In this document: positions 55,678-64,000 of the stretch, piece after piece
How positions within the stretch are numbered: position 1 is the first letter of the stretch
Layout of the letters: every line of letters starts with the position of its first letter
NCBI GenBank assembly: GCA_905147135.1
Contig: LR990050.1
Coordinates: 11,344,001 to 11,408,000, forward strand
From: Blastobasis lacticolella
Lineage: Eukaryota > Arthropoda > Insecta > Lepidoptera > Blastobasidae
Reading direction: 5' to 3'
Length of the DNA stretch: 64,000 nt
The notes under the pieces: generated by a model
The model's input: only the letters and a program-made list of their open reading frames with translations
Databases searched by the model: none
What the model was told of the DNA's origin: nothing
Position numbers and translations under genes: made by a program

Positions 55678-55743
55678 ATTGATGGATCACACTGCATCGG
55701 AGTCTCTATATTGTACCCATGCGAAGCCGGGGCCGGTCGCTAG
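55678..55743 (+). mobile_element. Helitron 3' end remnant in copy 2
   Basis: GATCACACTGCATCGG, TTGTACCCATGCGAAGCCGG and GGCCGGTCGCTAG. Closer to the usual lepidopteran Helitron 3' end than the copy-1 version. The body of the element is missing here. Confidence 0.6.
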
Positions 55744-55914
55744 TAGAAAATGTATCATTTAATAATCCTTTGGAATCGACAACATAATTAAGTTTTTCTA
55801 AAATAAGTTTTTCTATTACAGATAGTGGGCGATGTTTCTGACATATGGGACAGTGTAAGAACGACATTCGATTTACATTTTTTATGCTGATATTGATCAA
55901 TCTTTTGTTTCTTG

Positions 55915-56430
55915 GCCATCTTGGGTAATAATGTCCCGGTTGAGCCCTCCTTAAGGGCCCGGGGTCCGCTTTGACCATGATCCAGCATTTAGCAGATCAG
56001 GTAATTACTGTGGAGTGCCTGCCCTTTGACCTCCGTGACTCTGTTTCAGGGAAACCTGGCCAGATTTGATCTTGGTTGCCTACACATTCAGTCGCCTGAA
56101 TGTGCAGATTTCATCACGATGTTTTACCGTTAAAGCACCGGTTTGTGTTATCAGAAAAAGTCATTGGTACATGGCGGCAATGGGGTTTGAACCTGGTACC
56201 TCGGGCTACCGACGCTCTCAATTGATCATCATCATATATGTGCTCCTACCCCACTAGGTGGGGTCGACACAATGCCTATGTCTCTATCAGACGGCAATAC
56301 CTTGGTGCTAACTGATATAGGTAGATACTTTTTAAGTACGTACTTATAACATTCAAAGAAAAGAAAATTCATGGGAATCGAACCCGGCAACTCTTGCGTG
56401 ATAGACTGGTATGTTAAACACTGAACCTCT
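55915..56430 (-). repeat. SINE family D, copy in duplication copy 2
   Basis: Same structure as 51715-52165: the B-box-like GGGTTCGATTCC near 56368 on the minus strand, the second module with GGTTCAAACCCC, and the RTE-like CATTATTACCCAAGATGG end. It is longer than copy 1 by a GAATGTGCAGATTTCATCAC segment. Confidence 0.65.
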
Positions 56431-56492
56431 CTTTTCAAACGTCAAATATCGGTTGTATTGTACTTTACTTAACTTTTTTTTCTTATTTTCAG

Positions 56493-56622
56493 TTTTTGAA
56501 AGCGCTCATGTTTTAAATACATTATGGACTTCAGTGCCAACGCCTGCCAACACCAAACACATAATATGGAGAATTGTTAATATTCAGCAAGAAAATGAAT
56601 ATAAAGTTGTTGTAAAAATTTA
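56493..56622 (+). other. candidate terminal exon of copy 2
   Basis: Acceptor TTTTTTTCTTATTTTCAG at 56475-56492. In phase 0 it adds FLKALMF and a stop. In another phase it stays open for 42 residues, but that frame is broken in copy 1 by an 11-bp length difference, so it is probably not coding. Confidence 0.35.
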
Positions 56623-56920
56623 ATACGTATCTTTCAATTCAGTTTCCATGTCGCTAACAAATACATGTGTCATGATAAAATCGGGTTTTTGTTTAAAAAC
56701 CTAGGCTTTTAATAAAGAACCGAAAGACGACAAAAACCTACTTAATCTTATCTTAATCATAAATCTAAGAATATCCAGTTTGTTTTTATAAAAGCCTAAA
56801 CCTGTTTAGATTTATGCTAAAACTTAAGCTCGCACGCGATCGGAAGATTTCGGTTGATGGGAATTTTCCGCGTTCCTGCTTCGCAGACGCTTGCCTTTCT
56901 TTTTTCAGTGTCAATTAAAA

Positions 56921-57254
56921 TATATAATCATCATAATCTCATTCTAAGGTATTACAGACACGGATGAGATATAACACCCGGTTTTTGAAACGCTTGTCAT
57001 CGCAAAAATTACGTAACAGCTTGTTAATCTCTGATTAAATGCAGTTTGGGTTTCCGAAAGGGCCAATTGACAGTTTGTTAACAGCTTGTCCACGGATTGT
57101 CAAATCTCCAATTAACGGCTGATTCATGTTAAGACTGATTTAGTAAATCACTCCCGTAGCCTTGAGTCCACTAATTTACTAATGGCTCGATCGAATAGGA
57201 ATCGCAATCGCAGCGGGCGGTTTGACACGTTTTTGGTACTCTGCTACTATTAAA
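56921..57254. other. non-coding
   Basis: A short TAATAATAATAA run at 57254-57273 belongs to the LINE tail on the minus strand. No gene. Confidence 0.45.
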
Positions 57255-59030
57255 ATAATAATAATAATAATAATCATTTATTTCAAGTATCTCGTAGACT
57301 CATACAATTTGTTAGTAGGTAGATACAATAACTTAATCTAATGTTAGTATTAAAGTAAAATCTTCACTGCTGTGACGTGCAAGTCACAGCAGTGCCTTAT
57401 ATATGGGCAGTCTAGCCTGCCGGCTATCATCGCCAGGACGGTGTTGGAGCTGGCCCGCACCCTGCGCACCAGAGACGCGCACCGCTTGCGCATTGTGGTA
57501 AAGAAGCAATCGGTGCGCGCCTCCGCGAACATGCCAGAGGCGCTACAGTAACGGGGCAGACCCACCACCGCCCTGAACGCGTTATTGAACTGGACGCGAA
57601 GGGCATTGTACGATTTCTGTGTATAATCTACCCATAGGCTACACGTGTAAAGTGCTGTACAATATGCTTTAAAAAGCGTAACTCTAGCTTCCTTAGAACA
57701 TCGTGCAAACCTACGGGCGATCATATTTGCTCTTATCGACAAAGCCCTTCGCTCCCGCTCAATGTCAGCGTTGTCTTTCAAATCAGCGGTGATAAGATGT
57801 CCTAAGTACTTAAACTCTTCAACCCTTGTCAAAGGAACACCATATAGTTTAAGGGGCGGTACACATGAAGGTCTTATTAGACCCGCCTTAAACACCATAA
57901 ACTGAGTTTTATTTATATTGTATTGCAACCCGTACTTTATTGCATAGCTTTCACACACTTGTAAAAGCCCACAGACCGACGCGCTCAGCAGCACCATGTC
58001 GTCTGCATAACTCAGATTGTTGACGCAGACGTCGTCAATATGGCAGCCGACACGCCGACTGCTGAGCTCGTCGATCAGTGCGTTCACGTACAAGTTGAAT
58101 AATGAAGGAGAGGTCAGACCACCCTGTCTCACCCCACATTCTAGTCTGTAAGACCCCAACAGCGCGCCGGCCCATCTGACACTATTGACCTGGTGTCCAT
58201 ACCAATACATGAAGATGTTCACAAGTTCTATTGGTAGATTAGAGTTCTGTAGTTTTGCCCATAGTATGTCGTAGGACACCAGGTCAAAAGCTTTCGACAA
58301 GTCGAGGAAGCAAGCGTAAACTGGAGTTTTTCGACTCGTGTAGTATTTCACGGTATGCTTGAGACACAAGATTGCACTTTCCGTAGACAATGACGGCCGG
58401 AACCCAAATTGATTGTGGTGCAAATTAAGATATTTATTTAATTGTGTCTCAAGCATAGCGTCAAACAATTTCGCGACAATGTCGCCAAGGAAATGGGCCT
58501 AAAGTTATTTTTATCCGAAGCATTTCCCGTTTTATTTTTGACTACAGGCACAACTATTGTTTTCATGAGCTCGGGGGGTATGTACGAATGACTGACACAC
58601 AACGAGAAAAGCATCGCTAAGACTCTCGATAAATGAGAGCCAGCGCACTGAAGGTGCTCGATGCTGAGACCATCGTGACCGGGAGATTTGCCTCTAGTCA
58701 TCGACCTTATAGTCAAAGCCACATCCTGGGAAATAAATCTGGTCCCCACGGCCCCGACTGGCATCTCATCATCGGTCACCGTCCGCGACGAGCCCAAAGA
58801 AGACTGTACCTGAAAATGATTTTTAAAAATCTCTGCAATTTCGCCAGGGTCACTCGCGCCACCTACGCTCATCGGGAGGCCAGGCCTGAAATTTGCCTTG
58901 TTTGTGTTTTGCCAAAAACCTTTAAAATCCCTAGCAGAATGCTTAGAGGCAAGAATATCCATCCTAATTTGGTCCTGATAAAAGACCAACTATATTCTAT
59001 TGATTTTCAATTGGTGTTACAATCGTAGCT
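57255..59030 (-). pseudogene. 5'-truncated LINE with frameshift, L2/CR1-like
   Basis: Minus strand. An N-terminal frame (58989-58438) holds the linker and early RT (GKSPGHDGLSIEHLQCAG, KNNFRPISLATLS). A second frame (58468-57350, 372 codons) holds the core and C-terminus: NQFGFRPSLSTESAILCL, ACFLDLSKAFDLVSYDILW, CGVRQGGLTSPSLFNLY, NLSYADDMVLL and EEFKYLGHLITADL. The two overlap out of phase near 58470; a one-base loss within the RPISLAT region explains this. The catalytic motifs are intact but the endonuclease is missing. The 3' tail is (ATT)n. A relatively young dead copy. Confidence 0.85.
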
Positions 59031-61211
59031 CGAATAAAAATCCCCTCGAACGCTCAACTCACGCAATGTTTAGTGCGCGCTAGCCTGGACACGGGTCTAG
59101 GACTGACTGATTGACTTATCTTGACCAAGGCCCAGGCTTGACCCTTAACAAGGATTTACTGCTTGACCTAGGGATCGACCAGGGTCTAAGCTTGACCCGG
59201 GTCAAGGACTGACAGTTTGACCTAGGGAATTTGCCAGTGTTAAGGCTTGACTGGTCCAGGCTTTACTCGGGCTTAGATTTTACTTGTGAGTTGCGCCGAA
59301 CAGATCAAAAGGAGCATACCATTTTATTACACAAACGAGTCGAGCTACAATTGTAACACCAGTCTAAAACAATCCAATGTTATTGGTATTTTATTAGTAG
59401 CAGAATACCGAAAACGTGTCAAACTGCCATTGAGCTGCGATTGCGATTCAATTACAATTCGATCGACCCATTCAGTTCAGGATAAGTTACAGGAACTCAA
59501 AAATCACTAGCAAATGTATTGCTGCCTGGTCCTATCTATCTATTAAATTTGGAATTATACAATATTAAATTCGGAAGTCTTTTCAAAAATCGGCCTCAGA
59601 GGGAAGGTTTGGTTGATGAAACTCCTTGAAGGAAGGTTTCGGATACGTTTTTAATTTATTGATATTAATATATACCTACCTACCTATAGTATGACAGAAA
59701 ATAAAAACAGAACAACATAAAGTACGAAGCAACATCATTTTGGGATTCATTGTCGTTATTATCTTACGGAAATTGAATGAAAATGTTATTACTCCTGTGA
59801 TTAATTTCGAGCGTCAAAAATTCTATTAATACATAGTCACTGTACATAATAAGGCTCATTTTTGTTTATTTTCTTTTATTATCTAGGTAAATGCAAAGTA
59901 TATTTAGCGTATGGAAAGTCGATTGGTGTGGAAGACGTAGGCCTTGTAAACGTGGTCCTCAGGATCGATACCTCCATTCTATGATTCCATTTGTTCACAT
60001 CAAGTGTACCTATTCGTAAAAATAGGTTTTACATTTGATAACTCTGAGGATTACGTTAGATACAGACGTAGAGAATGCCCGCAATCCCGCAATATCAGTT
60101 CAAGACGTTGTTGACCATTGTTGCCTCATTGCCTGGCGGCGATCCAACCAGTCACCACAACTAATACTAAATAATAATGGCCAATATGCAATAATGACAA
60201 TATTAGCGTCTTAGAAAATATAAGCAGGCTGTCGAGTCACAGCGCAGTCCATCCTTTTAATGAAGAGTTTTCCGTTCAGGCTTCGGGAAGGTCCATTCCA
60301 TTTTAATAATAATTTGTTAAAATACAGGACAGCGAATAACAAATAACGCAGGCAATTTATGCCGGTGACACCATTGATTAATCATTTTTATTACGTTTTT
60401 ATGTGAAATGTTACATTAATAGTGTATAATATTTTTATTTTAATATAATGAAAAAGTTGTCTTTGAATGCGACCGTGTTAATGACCTGCCGGTCGAGAGG
60501 TCATTGACACTTGGGCGAAATCGGCTAATGAACTTTGTATTCTAACATTATGTACATTTAAAAGTCACATAATTAGTAAGTTAGTGCTTGCACCTGCACG
60601 CAATATAACGCTGTATCTGTGGCGAAGTACTCTCCTTACAAAAACCCGCCACGAGTTGACACGCCAAGAAGAAAAAGTAAGTTAGTAACATTTTTAGTTC
60701 ATTTGGAATGGATAGGAGCATGCGAGATGTAACAAATAGTTATGCTGAGCAGTACAACAAACTGAACAAACAGCTCCGTATTACTAACTAGTTAGACGAA
60801 TTGCAGTAAACAGAGCTTAATTTTATCATTAAACAAAGGTAAAGTAAAATGACTACTCGTGGGCAGTCTCAGAAATCAATCAGAACTCAAAAATTCAGGC
60901 AATATTTTCCAAATTATTGAAATTGGTACGGAAATTGTGAACGGCTATAGTGTGAGCAGGCAACCTTTTGATCAACCAGACGCGACAGAATGCTAACGGG
61001 AATCTGTCGTTAGTACGATATACGAATACAAGGCTTTTGAAGTGTCTTGAATATGACCGATGGCTGCATACACACTTTGTGCAAGGCAATCCTATTTTTG
61101 ACCTTTCCATATTGATATCATAAAATGGCTAAAAATCTAAGTTTTTGACCATTTTAAAACAGTACAGTGTAAAAAAAAGTTAAGATTGTATTTAGATGGG
61201 ACTGTTAGTAA
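59031..61211. other. non-coding; degenerate TTGACC repeats at 59080-59285
   Basis: Near 59080-59285 the motif CTTGACC, with AGG or GGG, recurs at about 20-base spacing (see findings). The rest has no gene or recognised repeat. Confidence 0.45.
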
Positions 61212-61530
61212 CTAGTGGACCCAGTGCGTCTTCGTTCGCGTTCACCTACTTTACAACTACCAATTACAACGCATTGGTAGCGCCCCTGGAGTTGCTGATG
61301 TCCATAAGCGGCGGTGACCACCTTCCATCAGGTGGCCTGCACGCCTGTTTGTCTGACATATTAATAAAATATTCCTGCTTGTAAACCTTCCTCTTGAATC
61401 TATGGTTGAAAACCGCATTAAAATTCATTGCGTAGTTTAAAAAATGTAAGTGAATATAGTTATTTACATACATGTAGATGCAAAAGGACAGATGGCGGGA
61501 AGCGACTTAGTTTTATACCATGTATCAAGG
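61212..61530 (-). mobile_element. Helitron-like element with nested SINE piece
   Basis: Plus-strand start ACTAGTGGACCCAGTGCGTC is the reverse complement of a CTAG 3' terminus. The other end has TGGCGGGAAGCGACTTAGTT and TTATACCATGT. Interior words GTTGAAAACCGCATTAAAAT match 11711 and 16505. A SINE family A fragment sits inside. Confidence 0.65.
61258..61372 (+). repeat. SINE family A fragment nested in the Helitron
   Basis: CAATTACAACGCATTGGTAG, CGCCCCTGGAGTTGCTGATG, GTGACCACCTTCCATCAGGT and GCCTGTTTGTCTGACAT. It interrupts the Helitron between TTTACAACTACC and TTCCTGCTTGTAAACC. Confidence 0.7.
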
Positions 61531-62202
61531 TACACATAATATAAAACAAGTACCTATCCTATAGTATTTGACACAGGTAATACATAAGACGTTGGCGAGC
61601 AGCAATGCCGTTACCAGCTGTGTCGTGTAATACAGTCGCCTAACCGCACGTGCAACGTGGTGATAGTGGCCATTACCTACTAATGACGTGCCCACAAACT
61701 GATTATGAACGTGAAGTGACGTTTAAGCGAAATTGGAAAGAGTAAAACCATAATGCAATGTACTTAAGGAAACGATTCATTCGGGGTACACATAAAGAAC
61801 AATAGTAGGTCCGACTCGACTACCTTACACTAACTCTACCATACACTACCCTATCCCTACTACCCCTAGAATTAGTTAAATAGCTGTATTCATTCTGAAG
61901 TTATGCGCGACCGTGCGTATTGGGTTGTATTATTGCAATTTCCACTAGGGAACTCTAATTTAAAAAAATAGTAAATATAGTTTATGTTACACGCTGATAA
62001 TGTAGCTTTCTATTGATGAAAAAATTTAATTCTTTGGGTGACAGTGAGCTTTCTTAATAAAGCCCATAGTGAGCGACCACGTCTCTGTTCCGTATGCCAT
62101 CACTACAATAACATGTGTAAAGTAACAAAACGAAAGGGAAGAAAATGTCGCGATTGTACCTACACCTGTTAGTTCGTACAATCTAATCAGGTTTCAAATA
62201 TG
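61531..62202. other. non-coding
   Basis: No feature recognised. Confidence 0.45.
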
Positions 62203-62400
62203 TCGGCCTCAGCCCGTGCAAGAGCCAGCAAGAAATACAAATACGGTTATCGTTATAAAGAGGGGAAATGGGCCATACGTGAGTACCCCAATGTCTGGCA
62301 CTGAGGCGGTTTCGAGAGCGTCTCAAAGCTGTCAAGGTAGGCGTTTCACGTTCAAACCAAAGGTCGTGAGTCCCAACACAACACCACCCGATTTTTTCGT
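62203..62400 (+). repeat. dispersed repeat family E
   Basis: CGGCCTCAGCCCGTGCAAGA, GCCAGCAAGAAATACAAA, GGGCCATACGTGAGTACCCC and GGCGTTTCACGTTCAAACC. Copies at 23163 and, reversed, at 36926. Confidence 0.65.
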
Positions 62401-62731
62401 TCATGGTATGAACTGACAGCTGTATCATTGTAAACTTTTGTTTACAACCTTTTACACTTTTTGTTGGCCTTACTTACTAGGTTCCTGCACCGATAGAGTC
62501 CCTGAAAGTAGCCGGTCGCTACTTTACCCACTATCAACTAAGTACTTTAAACAAATAAGAAGGATTTAAAAAACATGAATATGCATTGCCGAGACGTGGT
62601 ATGTTGAAGTCATTTCACGGCTGTCAGAAACTGTAAGTTTTACAAAAACAAGGCTAAACACGATGCTCGGACTCAGTACTTCGCTGTACTTAAAACAAAG
62701 TTGTTGGCAATGTGAATAGTATTCATACACA

Positions 62732-63345
62732 ATGGTGCGAGTGTGGTGGTTCCTGCTGGTGGCAGTGGTTGTGACGGTCTGCAGCGCGGACAACGGGACG
62801 ACAGCTGGGCCCCCCGCGGTCATGCCCAAGGCGCCGCCAATGCCACCACCAAGCAAGCCCGGAGTATGTACAAAAATAGTCAGTCAACGAAATAACACAA
62901 ATTAGTAAAAATACTTCTAGATAAATCACGAAATATTTCAACACATTTAAATCTTGGAATAATTCAATAATGTATAATTGCAACATTATCTTTTGAAAAG
63001 TCACTGACCACCTGTTATACAATACAAGAGTAGAAGGAGGTACCTGATGGTACATGGTCATTGCCGCCATTTCCGGGGAGTCTTTTATGTGATGGGTTTG
63101 CGAATTATATAAACGTAACTTTAGACCAAAATGGGAGCCCGTAGGGGTCAGAGAACACATAAATTGTTCCACTTGCTACACAATTTCATCTTACGAATAA
63201 AATTACCTTGTTTATATTCTAAACCATATTTTTTTGTCAATAATTACCCATCTACATAATTACGTACTTATTCCCTTAGGCCTTCGCTAGCCTGGCAAAG
63301 ATGTTAGTCGACGTACCAATGGGAATAGTGGAAGCTTTCAAAGAC
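62732..63345 (+). CDS. small secreted Pro-rich protein, exons 1-2 (partial gene)
   Basis: Exon 1 is 62732-62863 (44 codons) and exon 2 is 63280-63345 (22 codons). Exon 1 encodes a signal peptide (MVRVWWFLLVAVVVTVCSA, cleavage likely before DNG), then DNGTTAGPP and a Pro-rich linker ending PPPSKPG. Its donor GGA|GTATGT is strong. Exon 2 follows CCCTTAG and ends GAC|GTGAGT; both junctions are phase 0. Exon 2 encodes an amphipathic-looking segment with LAKMLVDVPMG and IVEAFKD. Further exons must lie beyond the window. The plan resembles the Thr-rich genes at 49235 and 53985, but no strong sequence identity is visible. Family unknown; probably extracellular. Confidence 0.6.
62864..63279 (+). other. 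intron 1 of the Pro-rich secreted gene
   Basis: 416 bp from GTATGT to TTAG. It contains a small SINE family A scrap near 63030-63070 (CCTGATGGTACATGGTCATTG). Confidence 0.5.
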
Positions 63346-63687
63346 GTGAGTAATATTACTACTATAGCATTGTACTTTACCGCCCAATACCAATACTTAT
63401 GATTTTACACACTCTTAGGCACATACCTTCATACATTCGTGACGTCACGCCTTTTTCCTGTAGGGGTAGGTACTGTACTGAGATATAATAATACTGAAAA
63501 AACGAACTGCTACAGCTTACTTCTATTTCAAACGGAATACATTTGAATTCCTACCCAGCCAATGCTAAGTGGGCTCAACAAGACAGCCTACAGACGTTCC
63601 GATCCCCAGTATGACCAAATCTAACCGAAGCGCACTCACCCCAGGAGCCTACCTAAATTCCCAACCCCACCCCTATTACCTACGCCC
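63346..63687. other. intron or flank, non-coding
   Basis: Begins with the donor GTGAGT of exon 2. Near 63440 GACGTCACGCCTTTTTCCTG is a dispersed word also seen near 16793. Confidence 0.45.
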
Positions 63688-63955
63688 TATCTAAATCATC
63701 ACGGCCCATAACAGTCCACTGCAGGACTTTGGGCCTCTCCCACAAAAGGGGAGGTTATTGCCATAATCTCCACGCTTGGCAGGCGGGTTGGAGATCGCAG
63801 TGTTGCAAACATAACAATGAAAAACGCTGCTGCCCATTTTCCAGCTTACGGAGACTCTAGATCTTTTGCTTTGAAATGTTAGTCACCTTGTACGACACCC
63901 ACGAGTGTAAGGGGTTGGTGCTATTCTACTCTACCGGACACCACCCTATCTAAAC
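63688..63955 (+). repeat. dispersed repeat family B copy
   Basis: AACAGTCCACTGCAGGACTT, GCCATAATCTCCACGCTTGG, TTCCAGCTTACGGAGACTCT, TGTACGACACCCACGAGTG, AGGGGTTGGTGCTATTCTAC and CGGACACCA. This is the cleanest of the four copies. Confidence 0.75.
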
Positions 63956-64000
63956 CTACCTGAATATTGGCTGACCTAATCCCAAATAAAACCTACACCT

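Larger units (their letters stand above)
53556..56920 (+). repeat. tandem segmental duplication, copy 2
   Basis: Homologous to 48818-52958 in the same order: conserved upstream block (CCGCTATCCTAAATTGG, GTTCAAAACGAAGGTTGG, ACCATGGGGAAGGACCTT), TATA promoter, exon 1, RTE tail, Helitron 3' end, family D SINE and terminal block (TTATGGACTTCA). It differs by a private SINE (54537-54904) and by lacking most of the Helitron-like segment. Confidence 0.9.

Noticed and set aside
56411..56623. 70-codon frame covering the terminal block of copy 2
   Set aside because: Open in copy 2 only; the same frame is broken in copy 1 by an 11-bp length change, and it starts inside a SINE.

Overview
The window looks like an AT-rich insect genome, most likely a moth or butterfly. 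No bacterial operon, ribosomal RNA or certain tRNA gene is visible. Dispersed repeats typical of Lepidoptera occur throughout: Helitron-like pieces ending in CTAG, tRNA-like SINEs, RTE-type LINE tails ending in GATGATGA runs, and a decayed mariner copy. The species assignment is inference from these repeat types.

Left part (1-19 kb). The best-preserved coding unit is an apparently full-length non-LTR retrotransposon at 1824-7173, flanked by a 10-bp duplication. It has a gag-like ORF1 with an RG-rich tail and a 1206-residue ORF2 carrying endonuclease, reverse transcriptase, RNase H and a Cys/His cluster. The two ORFs share a TAATG stop/start. The rest of this part is non-coding sequence with Helitron pieces, short inverted repeats, RTE remnants and a mariner pseudogene at 17820-18660.

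Middle part (19-48 kb). It contains a ~300-bp tandem repeat (19.5-20.6 kb), several TIR elements (a 141-bp one with TTA duplications, a 476-bp one with TAA duplications, two large palindromes), RTE fragments (22.6, 28.1-28.9, 31.7 kb), an interrupted Jockey/CR1-group LINE on the minus strand (43.0-45.5 kb), and the 3' end of another LINE (46.7-47.6 kb). The stretch 33-36.6 kb is poor in recognisable repeats. A few CpG-rich patches stand out from the AT-rich background and could be regulatory.

Right part (48-64 kb). A ~4-kb segment is duplicated in tandem (48818-52958 and 53556-56920). Each copy has the same TATA-box promoter and first exon of a small secreted, threonine-rich protein that I do not recognise. 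At 62732-63345 lie the first two exons of another small secreted protein, rich in proline, which runs off the window edge. The three first exons share a plan (signal peptide, low-complexity Thr or Pro linker, phase-0 donor), so I read this as a possible cluster of small secreted proteins. Its function is unknown. TE insertions date the duplication: one RTE tail is shared by both copies, while separate SINE insertions are private to each. A decayed L2/CR1-like LINE (57255-59030) lies between the duplication and the last gene.
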